A stretch of 64,000 nt of DNA, taken from NCBI GenBank assembly GCA_018262505.1, contig JAGSYV010000057.1, forward strand, positions 1-64,000. Direction: 5' to 3'. This stretch comes from Pseudomonadota bacterium. Lineage in GTDB: Bacteria > Pseudomonadota > Alphaproteobacteria > Rhizobiales > Pleomorphomonadaceae. Under the pieces are notes generated by a model. That model had not been told where the DNA came from, searched no databases, and worked only from the letters and a program-made list of their open reading frames with translations. The position numbers and the translations under genes are program-made. This document shows positions 1 through 9,255 of this stretch, piece after piece. Within the stretch, counting starts at the first letter, position 1. Each line of letters opens with the position of its first letter.

Positions 1-1
1 T

Positions 2-874
2 GACAGCCGCGACGGTGTGATCTGGTACGACGGCAAGTTCGTCGACTGGAAGGACGCCAAGGTGCATGTTCTGACCCACGCGCTCCACTATGGCAGCGCC
101 GTCTTCGAAGGCGAGCGCGCTTATGGCGGCGAGGTCTACAAGCTCAGGGAGCACAGCCAGCGGCTGATCGAGTCGGCCGAGATTCTCGGCTTCAAGCTGC
201 CCTACGGTCTTGAGGAGATCGAGGCGGCGACCAACGCGACGCTCGCCCGCTCGGGCCTCGTCGATGCCTACGTCCGACCCATCGCCTGGCGCGGCTCGGA
301 GAATATGGGTGTCGCCGCCCCCAACAATACCATCCACATGGCGATCGCCGTCTGGGAGTGGCCGAGCTATTTCAGCCCCGCCGAGAAGCTGAAGGGCATC
401 CGGCTGACCTGGGCGCCCTATCGCCGCCCCGATCCGATGACCATCCCCTGCAAGTCGAAGGCGGCCGGTCTCTACATGATCTGCACCATCTCCAAGCACG
501 CCGCCGAGGCACAGGGCTACACGGATGCCCTGATGCTCGACTATCGCGGCTATGTGGCGGAATCGACCGGCGCCAACATCGTCTTCGTTCGCGATGGCGA
601 GTTGCACACGCCGGATCCGGATTGCTTCCTCGACAGCATCACTCGCCAGTCGGTGGAGGCGATCGCCGCCCGCCACGGCATCAAGGTCAACCGCCGGCAC
701 ATCCTGCCGGAAGAGCTTGCGAGTTTCACCGAGGCCTTCCTGGTCGGTACCGCCGCCGAGGTGACGCCGATCTCCGAGATCGGCGAGTATCGCTTCAAGC
801 CGGCGAAGATCAGCGAGCTGCTGATGCGTACCTATCTCGAAGAAGTGCAGCCCAAGAAGGCCGCCGCCGAGTGA
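2..874 (+). CDS. ilvE: Branched-chain amino acid aminotransferase, 5' partial
   Basis: PLP-dependent transaminase (fold type IV) that interconverts leucine, isoleucine and valine with their 2-oxo acids. The N-terminal HALHYGSAVFEGERAY block is typical of IlvE, and the PLP lysine lies in the segment KSKAAGLYM. The later block GYVAESTGANIVFV is the cofactor-phosphate region. The reading frame is open back to base 2, and the residues before the first in-window GTG (DSRDG) match the usual start of the protein, so the true start codon lies just outside the window. A rho-independent terminator follows. Family assignment is firm; the choice of ilvE over a close D-amino-acid transaminase-like relative is very likely. 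Confidence 0.93.
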   Translation, partial: DSRDGVIWYDGKFVDWKDAKVHVLTHALHYGSAVFEGERAYGGEVYKLREHSQRLIESAEILGFKLPYGLEEIEAATNATLARSGLVDAYVRPIAWRGSENMGVAAPNNTIHMAIAVWEWPSYFSPAEKLKGIRLTWAPYRRPDPMTIPCKSKAAGLYMICTISKHAAEAQGYTDALMLDYRGYVAESTGANIVFVRDGELHTPDPDCFLDSITRQSVEAIAARHGIKVNRRHILPEELASFTEAFLVGTAAEVTPISEIGEYRFKPAKISELLMRTYLEEVQPKKAAAE

Positions 875-899
875 TCGGCTGGCCAAGCTGACGAACAAG

Positions 900-930
900 C
901 CCCGCTGCGCGACGCGCGGTGGGGTTTTTC
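900..930 (+). terminator. Rho-independent terminator of the aminotransferase gene
   Basis: An 11-bp GC-rich stem with two G-T wobbles and a 3-nt loop is followed directly by TTTTTC, 25 nt after the stop codon. Confidence 0.85.
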
Positions 931-950
931 ATGGGACAATTTGCGTGCGG

Positions 951-1229
951 TCAGCGATACCAGGTCGGTCCGACAACCAGCCTGCGGACCGTGAAGATGC
1001 CGCCCACCAGGGCGATCATGACGGCAAGCCAGAACAGAATTCCCATACTCTGGAAATAGAGGAGAATGGCCAGGACGGCAGCCAGAGGCGCCAAAAGCCA
1101 GATCGCAAGGAGGAAGACCAACCCTCGGGATTTTCGATTGAAGTATACATAGCCTTTCTCCGCACCGCACGCAGGGCAGATAGAGCCGCGGTCTGGTATA
1201 TTCGTCAAACAGTACGGGCAGTGCGCCAT
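951..1229 (-). CDS. Small zinc-ribbon membrane protein
   Basis: 92 residues. The N-terminus has two CxxC pairs (Cys 4/7 and 18/21) forming a likely zinc ribbon, preceded by the usual MAHCPYC start. Two hydrophobic segments follow, around residues 36-58 and 62-80, so it is probably a small inner-membrane protein with a cytoplasmic zinc ribbon. No enzymatic motif is visible and the function is unknown. It is convergent with the aminotransferase gene and shares the terminator region. Confidence 0.7.
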   Translation of the reverse strand: MAHCPYCLTNIPDRGSICPACGAEKGYVYFNRKSRGLVFLLAIWLLAPLAAVLAILLYFQSMGILFWLAVMIALVGGIFTVRRLVVGPTWYR

Positions 1230-1237
1230 TTCATAGC

Positions 1238-1654
1238 CTATATTGGAAAGTAACTTAACGGGCTTTCTGCATATATATTATTTATGTTTTGTACCTTAAC
1301 CTGATCAAGGCTTTGTCGACATCTTTCCAGATCGTGTCTGGGGTTCGTTTCTGGTGTGGCAAACGTATTGTGGGGCAGTGAATCGAGGAAATCTTCCAAC
1401 TCCGCGAGCTTCTCAAGCAGTGCGCGGCGGGCGAGCATTCCTTCCTCGGAGATGGCTGGAATTCGGAGGACACACTCCACGCTTGTCTGAAACTGCCTCT
1501 CGAGGCTCTCGGCTTTCTCTTCGCCAAGATATAAAGCGCCGGCAAGCCGAACACGCTGTGCAAGCGTGATACAGGCCATTTTGATGTTTCCATCCAGTTG
1601 AGCAAGCTGTTTGGACAGGATGGCGCTGCGCCTTTTCAGAAATTTAGGATGCAT
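1238..1654 (-). CDS. Hypothetical protein, helical
   Basis: 138 residues, not recognised. Start placed at the ATG of MHPKFLKRRSAILSK because a TTGAGG Shine-Dalgarno lies about 10 nt upstream; an upstream in-frame start would lack one. The protein is rich in Leu, Glu, Arg and Lys and probably forms helical hairpins. It sits in an AT-richer stretch (about 1.2-2.2 kb) unlike the surrounding backbone, directly downstream of another unrecognised frame. Both may be accessory or recently acquired. Confidence 0.5.
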   Translation of the reverse strand: MHPKFLKRRSAILSKQLAQLDGNIKMACITLAQRVRLAGALYLGEEKAESLERQFQTSVECVLRIPAISEEGMLARRALLEKLAELEDFLDSLPHNTFATPETNPRHDLERCRQSLDQVKVQNINNIYAESPLSYFPI

Positions 1655-1662
1655 GAATATCC

Positions 1663-1995
1663 TCAAATGGATTTCGTGAAATAACAAGAGCGGACGGTGA
1701 GAAAATATTCGTTATAAAGTCTACGCCATACTACTTGTGGTTCTTTTCTAAAAAATGTGCTCGTCTTAGGAATTCTCCCGGCAGCAAACGCTCGGGGCCT
1801 TCTTTCTGATGGGGGGTGCAAGTATATTTCGATCAAGGGATGCGTGATGTAACGAGCAACACGTTCCGCTTCAAAAAAATCGGGTACCATAAAGATGCCG
1901 TTTAGACTGTGCTCGGCATCCACTTGAAACAATAGCCTATCATAGACAAAAAGATGACAAAACAAAAGCAATAAAGCGGGAGAAATACCCGTCAA
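1663..1995 (-). CDS. Hypothetical protein, possibly a gene remnant
   Basis: An open frame of 110 codons starting at a weak TTG immediately after a stop codon; an internal ATG near 1890 is an alternative. The N-terminal part is hydrophobic (a run of Leu). No family is recognised. It ends 8 nt before the start of the next minus-strand gene and could be co-transcribed with it. The poor start and AT-richer composition mean it may be the tail of a truncated gene. Confidence 0.3.
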   Translation of the reverse strand: MTGISPALLLLFCHLFVYDRLLFQVDAEHSLNGIFMVPDFFEAERVARYITHPLIEIYLHPPSERRPRAFAAGRIPKTSTFFRKEPQVVWRRLYNEYFLTVRSCYFTKSI

Positions 1996-2157
1996 CTACG
2001 CTACATCCTCGCGCATCAAGCCAATGCCCTCCGTATATATGCCAGATATGCCGGTGCAAGGGGCTTCGATCACCTTCCTTGGGGCGCGTAAGGCGATGGG
2101 AATTATCCAATTTGGTCTTCTTTACCTTCGGTTGCGGCAACAATAGCATCAATTTGA

Positions 2158-2463
2158 TCGGTTGCATATTATGGCAAGACCTTCGTCAGCGCTCATCGCG
2201 CTCTCGGCTTGTCCCTGTCGGCCGGGTTGCCATATCGAGCTGGATGTCTGGAGGAACAGCTCGTGCCTCTTTCCGATCCGTGGGACAGCCGGCAAGCCAC
2301 TTTGCTGCGCTCCGCCCATCGTTATGTCTGGCCGTCCGAGCTGAACCTCATGGCGCAGATGGCCGGCTTCGAGCAGGAAGAGCGGTTGGCGGACTGGGGT
2401 GGAACGCTCTTCACCGCCGGGTCCGGGGCGCACGTCTCCGTCTACCGGCTTGCCACCCGGTGA
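2158..2463 (+). pseudogene. C-terminal remnant of a class I SAM-dependent methyltransferase
   Basis: The frame encodes a C-terminal segment including HRYVWPSELNLMAQMAGF, then RLADWGGTLFTA and HVSVYRL. This is the characteristic end of many class I SAM methyltransferases (helix, hydrophobic WPSEL turn, final strand and HVSVY). There is no SAM-binding N-terminal domain: a TGA stop closes the frame just upstream at 2155 and no good start codon or ribosome site is present. Called as a decayed 3' fragment; the residues before about 2250 may come from something else. Confidence 0.6.
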
Positions 2464-2543
2464 TGGACGAGCGACAAGGCGTATGGATGAGGCTCGGCGG
2501 GTACTCCAGCAAATGAATCTGGAGCATTCGCCCCGCTAGGGCG

Positions 2544-2795
2544 TCAGCTCTTTGCGGTCGCCTGCCGCTTCAGCACATCCACGCAGGCCGACGTCAGCTG
2601 GCTTTTGTGGTCGGCAAAGCATTGACGCAGCCCATTGCTTCCCGGCTGGAAGTCACTGCAAAAGCGCTGGTAGTCGGCCGAGCAGGCGCGTCGCATTTCC
2701 GAACGCGATGGAGGGCTGGATTGATCGACCGTCTGTGCGACCGCCGCCGAGGCGAACAAGCAGAGAAGGGCAACGGAGACCGTACGAAGCAACAT
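2544..2795 (-). CDS. Secreted cysteine-rich repeat protein
   Basis: 83 residues. The start is the ATG of MLLRTVSVALL with a GGGAGG ribosome site 6 nt upstream. A cleavable signal peptide ends at about AVAQ. The mature part carries the spacing C-x7-C, PGSNGLRQC, LTSAC typical of the cysteine-rich GLG1-type repeat (PF00839), found in small periplasmic proteins of rhizobia. Function unknown; probably a disulfide-stabilised periplasmic protein. Confidence 0.7.
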   Translation of the reverse strand: MLLRTVSVALLCLFASAAVAQTVDQSSPPSRSEMRRACSADYQRFCSDFQPGSNGLRQCFADHKSQLTSACVDVLKRQATAKS

Positions 2796-3094
2796 CTTTA
2801 CCTCCCTCGGCGGCACCGTCGTCCGGTGCCGTCCGCATGGTAGCCGCCACAGCGATGGGGAGCATAATGGTGAGGCGGCGGAACGACAATAACAGGCGGT
2901 GCAACACGGACAGACCTTTCCGCCATTGTCATGTCCAGCCGGTCGAACGACTTCGGCTTGGGTAATGCCCTCGGAAATGGCTCTGCTCGGCCAAGCGCGG
3001 AAGCTTCATCAAGCCGTAAGTGTTTCATGATATGAAGGATTAGCCGGTGATGGCGGGCGCGACAGCTCGCAACTGGCTGGGGAAGGGGCACATT

Positions 3095-3385
3095 ATGAAA
3101 TCAGGATTCGTCGCGGCCGGTATCGGCGCACTGTTCGCCATTCTGCCGACGTTGGCCGCCGCCGGCGAGAAGGTCGACATGGCCGAACTCACCTGCAAGC
3201 AGTTCCTGGCCGATGAGGAAGGCATTCTGCCGACCGTCATCTGGATCGACGGCTATCTCAGCCACCAGAGCGGCAACACGGTGATCGACATGGATCAACT
3301 GGTGGAGAATGTGAAGCAGATCGCCAACGACTGCGCCTCCGAGCCCGACAAGAAGATCATGGATCTGGTGCCGCAAGACGAATAA
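3095..3385 (+). CDS. HdeA/HdeB-like periplasmic protein
   Basis: 96 residues with a signal peptide cut near TLAAAG. The mature part contains the ELTCKQFLADEEG motif and a second Cys in ANDCASEP, the pair that forms the single disulfide in HdeA-type acid-stress chaperones. The start is the ATG of MKSGFV with GGAAGGGG upstream. The HdeA/HdeB superfamily is clear from the pattern; an actual acid-chaperone role is inference. A strong hairpin terminator lies about 155 nt downstream. Confidence 0.75.
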   Translation: MKSGFVAAGIGALFAILPTLAAAGEKVDMAELTCKQFLADEEGILPTVIWIDGYLSHQSGNTVIDMDQLVENVKQIANDCASEPDKKIMDLVPQDE

Positions 3386-3540
3386 TCCCAATTCGCGAAG
3401 ATGCTGACGCATCCGCTCATTGAGGCTATTGCCGATTTCTCATCTGCATCAGAGGCATGAGAAATCGGCAAGCGGAATACCAAGAGTCATTTTCAATGCA
3501 TCTTGGTGTAATCCGCCACAACTGTCCGTTCAGCGTCAAA

Positions 3541-3580
3541 GGACCGCTCCCTGGCCGCCGGCCGGCGAGCGGTCTTTTCA
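3541..3580 (+). terminator. Rho-independent terminator, possibly bidirectional
   Basis: The arms GACCGCTC and GAGCGGTC flank a GC-rich inner stem and are followed by TTTT on the plus strand. It lies between the HdeA-like gene and the convergent DUF1499 gene, whose stop codon it touches. Confidence 0.75.
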
Positions 3581-4183
3581 TTTGGCTGGGGCTGGCCGGG
3601 CGGGAGTGGGCTTGGCGGGCGCCGGTTGGGCGGGCGCGGGCGCCGTCGGCGTGGTGGCCGCCAACTGGGCATCGATGGCGGCGATCAGCGCCACGACGTT
3701 GGCGGTGTTGCGGCCGAGGTCGTAGTAGCCGATCTGGCTGCGCGAATAGATGTAAAGGAAGGAACCGCCGCCGCGGGCGGGCGTGACCATCAGCGACAGC
3801 GTCGAGGGCATGCGCAGGGCCGGCGAGAAGACGATCGCCCTGAGGCGCGTGTTGACCGGATTGGCGCCGACGACGCGCACCTTGCCGGGCAGATGCCGCA
3901 CCACTTTCTCGACGACGGCGAACAAGGAGGCCGGCGGCAGGTCGTAACGGCGTGTCTCGATGTCGGGGATGCCCTTTTTGCATTCGTCAGCCGGGCAGGC
4001 GAGGCTGTCGTTGAGCTTGCCGGTGCGCGAGGGCACCGAAAAATCATAGGGGCCGAGATCGGGCGACCCGAATACCGCTTCCCAGCTGGCTTCCCGGCCG
4101 TAGGTGTTGAAGGCCAGCACCAGGAGCGCGAACGCCCCAAAGAGGGCCGCGAACACCAAACCGAGGAAACGCAAAGGGGACAT
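3578..4183 (-). CDS. DUF1499 domain membrane-anchored protein
   Basis: 201 residues. One N-terminal transmembrane segment (about residues 7-27) is followed by a DUF1499-like domain: the block SPALRMPSTLSLMVTP and the repeated SRSQIGYYDLGRN motif match that family. The C-terminus is a low-complexity tail of alternating Ala, Pro and Lys. Function of DUF1499 is not established; it is usually membrane-anchored. It lies 12 nt downstream of another small membrane protein gene on the same strand, so the two are probably one operon. Confidence 0.75.
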   Translation of the reverse strand: MSPLRFLGLVFAALFGAFALLVLAFNTYGREASWEAVFGSPDLGPYDFSVPSRTGKLNDSLACPADECKKGIPDIETRRYDLPPASLFAVVEKVVRHLPGKVRVVGANPVNTRLRAIVFSPALRMPSTLSLMVTPARGGGSFLYIYSRSQIGYYDLGRNTANVVALIAAIDAQLAATTPTAPAPAQPAPAKPTPARPAPAK

Positions 4184-4195
4184 TGGATACCGGGG

Positions 4196-4606
4196 TCACG
4201 AGCGCGAGCGATCCCAGCTTTTAACCCGATTGAACAGGGCGCGCCAGAGGTCGGCGGATACCGTCAGCCAACCGGCCAGGACCGCCATGACGACGATCAT
4301 GGCCAGGCTGTTCGACTGGCCGCCGGTCGGGGCGATGGCGTAGCTCATGTCGCGCGATAACGCGGTCGCGAAAGGAACGGGATCGCCGGCGGGGTGGATG
4401 GCGCCGGTTGCTGCGTCGAGGGTGGCAACGGCCGGCGCGACCTCGGCCGCTCTGACCGGCGACAGGCTGGCGAACAGCAGCGTCACCGCCAGGATCAATG
4501 AGGTGGCAACGGCGATGACGATCGAGGCGCCGGCGCCGACGGAAAGTTCATGACCGCGTCCGGTGGTGGAATTGAAGGCTGTGTCGTCGATCCTGTCGGT
4601 CATCAT
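4196..4606 (-). CDS. Hypothetical membrane protein
   Basis: 136 residues, starting at MMTDRID where AAGGACGAG gives a good ribosome site; longer readings start upstream without one. Two hydrophobic segments, near the middle (SIVIAVATSLILAVTLLFA) and near the C-terminus (SLAMIVVMAVLAGWLTV), suggest two membrane spans with a periplasmic loop. No family recognised. It is immediately upstream of the DUF1499 gene, so the two products may act together. Confidence 0.6.
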   Translation of the reverse strand: MMTDRIDDTAFNSTTGRGHELSVGAGASIVIAVATSLILAVTLLFASLSPVRAAEVAPAVATLDAATGAIHPAGDPVPFATALSRDMSYAIAPTGGQSNSLAMIVVMAVLAGWLTVSADLWRALFNRVKSWDRSRS

Positions 4607-4931
4607 TCTCGTCCTTGCCGCTTCAGTTTCCGGCCGGGCCTTCGGTCGGTGACTGTCGATGGCCAAAGGAATGCCCCGCGAATGGGTCGCGTCGATGCCG
4701 GGAATGAGGTGGGTGACGGGAGATATCATGGCGATTTCGTGGCGGGGTTAACACTTGACCGGTGGAGGGTTGGTGGAGAAGATGAGGGAGTTACGAATCT
4801 CCAGTTCTTTCAGTATGTTGGGCGGCACCGCTCGCGTGGTTTGGTTAACGCCGCGTAAACCCGAAAGCTTGCTTTTTCCGCATCGCCAACTGGTGGCGGC
4901 GGCCGCGCAAGGCCTCGAACCGGATTGCGTC

Positions 4932-4972
4932 CCGCTCAAATATAGTTGTATCATGCAACTATATTTGAGCGG
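4932..4972. promoter_or_regulatory. Perfect inverted repeat operator of the MarR-GNAT gene
   Basis: Two 17-bp arms with no mismatch (core AATATAGTTG / CAACTATATT) are separated by 7 nt. It ends 10 nt before the proposed GTG start, so it covers the ribosome site. A bound regulator would block both promoter escape and initiation; the simplest reading is autorepression by the downstream MarR domain. Confidence 0.8.
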
Positions 4973-4982
4973 AGCTGCAGAA

Positions 4983-5918
4983 GTGAAAGCCGATCCTTTC
5001 CTCGTTGAGGACATCCGTTCCCTGTCGCGGGCGATGGTTCGCGCCTGGGGGTTCATGGGCGGCGATTTCGCCGGCACCGATCTGTCGCCGTCGGCGGTGC
5101 ACGCGCTGATCGAAATCGAGAAGGGCGGCCTCACGGCAGGCGAGCTTGGCGCCCGCCTGCGCCTGGAAAAATCCAGCGTCAGCCGCATGCTGCACAAGCT
5201 GGTGGCCTCCGGCGACGTGGAGGCAGCGGCGGCGGAGACCGACGGCCGCGTCAAGAGGCTGTCGCTGACCACGGCCGGCAGGGCGCGTGTGGCGGCCATT
5301 CACGCTTTCGCGCGCCGGCAGGTCGCCGATGCGTTGTCGCGCCTGAACCCCGGCGAGGACCGCGTCGTGCTCAACGGGTTGCGCCTTTACACCCAGGCGC
5401 TTGGCGGAGGGGTGGGCGAGGATGCTCCGGCGATAGAAATCGTGGAGGGTTATCGGCCTGGCCTCATCGCCCGGGTCACCGAAATGCACGCGCTCTACTA
5501 CGCGCGGGAGCATGGACTCGGCCGGCGCTTCGAATCGCTGGTGGCGGGCGGTCTGGCTGATTTCTGCGGCCGTCTGGACAACCGGCGAAACGCGATCTGG
5601 ACGGCCGCCGCCAAGGGCCGCATCGTCGGCTCGGTGGCCATCGACGGCGAGGACCTGGGTGCCGGTATCGCCCATCTGCGCTGGTTTATCCTTGCCGACG
5701 GCCTGCGCGGCGGCGGGGTTGGAAAAAGACTGCTGGACACCGCCCTGGCCTTTGCCGACGGGCAGGGCTTCGCCGAGACGCATCTGTCGACCTTTTCCGG
5801 TCTCGATGCCGCTCGTCATCTCTATGAATCGCGGGGCTTCGTGCTGGCCGAGCAGCATGCCGGCGCCCAATGGGGCAAGGAACTGCTGGAGCAGTCTTTT
5901 ATCCGGCGCCGGAAATGA
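4983..5918 (+). CDS. MarR-family regulator fused to GNAT acetyltransferase
   Basis: 311 residues. The N-terminal about 140 residues form a winged helix (LTAGELGARLRLEKSSVSRM recognition region, then the ETDGRVKRLSLTTAGR wing), and residues about 150-310 are a GNAT fold with the acetyl-CoA loop LRGGGVGKRLLDTAL. Such bifunctional MarR/acetyltransferase proteins are known in proteobacteria. Start chosen at GTG 4983 because GGAG lies 8 nt upstream; an in-frame ATG at 4953 would sit inside the operator palindrome. The substrate of the acetyltransferase and the inducing ligand are unknown. Confidence 0.85.
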   Translation: MKADPFLVEDIRSLSRAMVRAWGFMGGDFAGTDLSPSAVHALIEIEKGGLTAGELGARLRLEKSSVSRMLHKLVASGDVEAAAAETDGRVKRLSLTTAGRARVAAIHAFARRQVADALSRLNPGEDRVVLNGLRLYTQALGGGVGEDAPAIEIVEGYRPGLIARVTEMHALYYAREHGLGRRFESLVAGGLADFCGRLDNRRNAIWTAAAKGRIVGSVAIDGEDLGAGIAHLRWFILADGLRGGGVGKRLLDTALAFADGQGFAETHLSTFSGLDAARHLYESRGFVLAEQHAGAQWGKELLEQSFIRRRK

Positions 5919-5919
5919 A

Positions 5920-5950
5920 AAGGGACCGGAGCCGAAGCTCCGATCCCCCA
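5920..5950 (-). terminator. Terminator of the aspartate aminotransferase gene
   Basis: On the minus strand an 11-bp stem with one mismatch and a TTCG tetraloop is followed by TTTTC, 24 nt after the aatA stop. It also lies just after the plus-strand MarR-GNAT stop, but has no T run in that direction. Confidence 0.8.
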
Positions 5951-5973
5951 ATGTTTGGTCTATATCTTCAGGC

Positions 5974-7248
<1,275 letters not shown>

Positions 7249-7356
7249 TCAAACCGCGCGAAAAGCAAGCAATTCCGGTTCCCGAAATAGAACTTCGGCC
7301 GCCTGCCGGGGAGCAGACGGCCGATATCCAGGTATGCGCCGGGTGGCTATCAGGCG

Positions 7357-9045
7357 TCAGGCGGCGCGGATGCCGTCGAGCAGGGCCTTGAACTGTTCGT
7401 TGAGGCGGGTGGCGTTGTCGGCCAGCATGCGGGCGGTCGCCTGCATCCGGTCGGCGCCGGTGCCGGTTTCGGCGGCGTTGCGATAGACGGTCTCGACCCG
7501 GCGGACGATGCCGTTGGTGCCGTTGGCCACCTCGGTGATCGAGCGGGCGATCTCCTGCGTTGCCGCCTGCTGTTCCTCGGCGGCGGCCGCCACGTCGTTG
7601 GAGGCGGTGTGCATGCGCTTGATGGCTTCGCCGATGCCCTTGATGTTGCCGACGGCATTGTGGGTGGCGGCCTGCAACTGATCGATCTGGGCGGAGATCT
7701 CCTCGGTGGCCTTGGCCGTCTGGCTGGCCAGCGTCTTCACTTCCTGTGCCACCACGGCGAAACCCTTGCCGGATTCGCCGGCGCGAGCGGCCTCGATGGT
7801 GGCATTGAGCGCCAGAAGGTTGGTCTGCTCGGCGATGCCACGGATCAGTTGAACGATGTCGCCGATGGTCTGGGAGCCGCTGGCCAGCGTCTGCACGTCG
7901 TGGTCGGTGCGCTCCACCTGTCCCACCGCGTCGGCGGCGAGGCGGGAGGCGGTCAGGATGCGCTCGCCGATCTCGCGGGCGCTGGTCGCCAGTTCCTCGG
8001 TGGCGCCGGCCACGGTCTGGACGTTGTCGGTGGTCTGACCGGCCGCCTGCGACAGTTCGCCGGCGGCGTTGCTCGTCTCGCCGGCGCTGCCGGACATGGC
8101 GGCGGCCGTCACCTGCATATCGCTGGCGGCGATCGACAGCGACGAGATGAGCTCGCCGACCTGACGTTCGAAATTGGCCGCGACCTCATTCATCATGCGG
8201 TGGTGTTCGACCGCCGCCTGGCTGTCGCGCTGTTCCGCCTCCTTCTGCAGACGATGCCGCTCGGCAAGATCGTTGTGGAACCCCGTGACAGCGCCGATCA
8301 TTGCGCCGATCTCGTCGCGACGGTCGGCATCCGGCAGATCGACGGCGAGATCGCCGTCGGCCATGCGATGCATCGCCGTGGTGAGGGCGACGATCGGCCG
8401 GGCAATGCCGCGATTGGCGAGCAGCAGGCTGATGCCGATGCCGGCAATGGTGGCGACGGCGGCCGAAACCAGGAGCACGAAGGCCGAACGGTCGGCCTGG
8501 GCACCGGCGTCGGCGCGGGCGGCCGCCATCTTGTCGGAGGAATAGGTGCTGTAGATTTTCACCTTGGCGGTGACGTCCTTCTGTTCGTCGAGCGCCTTGC
8601 CGAGCGTGGCTGCCACGGCTGCCTTGTCGCCGGTGGCGGCAACATCGACCATGGCGTCGATCGCCTTGAAGTAGGCTTCCAGCGAGCTACGAACGTCGGA
8701 TAGCTGCGTCTTCTCGGCGGCGTCGGCGACGGCTTCGAGCTTGGGCAGGCGGGCCAGCATCTCGGATGACCGCTTGGCGGCTTCGGTCTTGAAATCCGCC
8801 GCTTTTTCCGGGGCTTGCGCCAGCTGGTAGGTCATGCGGCTGATGGCGATGATGTCAACGCGGAGGTCCATCGCCTCGCGGGCTGCTTCTTCCGAGCGGC
8901 CGACGTCGGTGTAGGTTTCCGTCGTCGACCGCAGTTCAACCCAGCCGATGATGGCGATCGCCACCGCGACAAGGCCGACCAAAAGGACAACGGCCAGGAT
9001 CTTCCGAGCAATCGAGAGGTTTTTCATCGGGGGCTTCGCCTTCAT
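7357..9045 (-). CDS. Methyl-accepting chemotaxis protein
   Basis: 562 residues. A membrane span (about 12-32) is followed by a periplasmic four-helix-type sensor domain, a second span (about 185-207), a HAMP domain around 210-262 and a long coiled coil. The signalling hairpin is unmistakable: [20 protein letters not shown] followed by [16 protein letters not shown]. It senses an unidentified periplasmic ligand and controls CheA through CheW. No che genes are nearby, so it is an orphan receptor. The start could also be the ATG six codons in (MKNLSIARK). Confidence 0.93.
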   Translation of the reverse strand: MKAKPPMKNLSIARKILAVVLLVGLVAVAIAIIGWVELRSTTETYTDVGRSEEAAREAMDLRVDIIAISRMTYQLAQAPEKAADFKTEAAKRSSEMLARLPKLEAVADAAEKTQLSDVRSSLEAYFKAIDAMVDVAATGDKAAVAATLGKALDEQKDVTAKVKIYSTYSSDKMAAARADAGAQADRSAFVLLVSAAVATIAGIGISLLLANRGIARPIVALTTAMHRMADGDLAVDLPDADRRDEIGAMIGAVTGFHNDLAERHRLQKEAEQRDSQAAVEHHRMMNEVAANFERQVGELISSLSIAASDMQVTAAAMSGSAGETSNAAGELSQAAGQTTDNVQTVAGATEELATSAREIGERILTASRLAADAVGQVERTDHDVQTLASGSQTIGDIVQLIRGIAEQTNLLALNATIEAARAGESGKGFAVVAQEVKTLASQTAKATEEISAQIDQLQAATHNAVGNIKGIGEAIKRMHTASNDVAAAAEEQQAATQEIARSITEVANGTNGIVRRVETVYRNAAETGTGADRMQATARMLADNATRLNEQFKALLDGIRAA

Positions 9046-9255
9046 TCGGCCTTAGGTCACGTTGAGCAAATGATTGGCGAATATGTCTAATTTGAAGTTA
9101 ATTGAGACCTGCGGGCCTAATGTTTGACGGCGAGTATTCGCGCTCCCAATGATCGGCATCGACTTGTTCAAGGTGAACTCGCCTTGTGCTTCAGGCTGTC
9201 AACGCTGGTGACTACGCCGTTCTTCACAAAAGTCCGACCGGCGGCTCCCCTTGCC

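Noticed and set aside
2798-3091. Open frame on the minus strand before the Cys-rich secreted protein gene (proline/histidine-rich end)
   Set aside because: No signal peptide, no family match, no good ribosome site, and it ends 2 nt before the next start; most likely chance.
3626-4360. Long plus-strand frame across the DUF1499 gene
   Set aside because: Composition (His, Arg, Gly-rich, no hydrophobic pattern) is that of an antisense shadow of a GC-rich gene.
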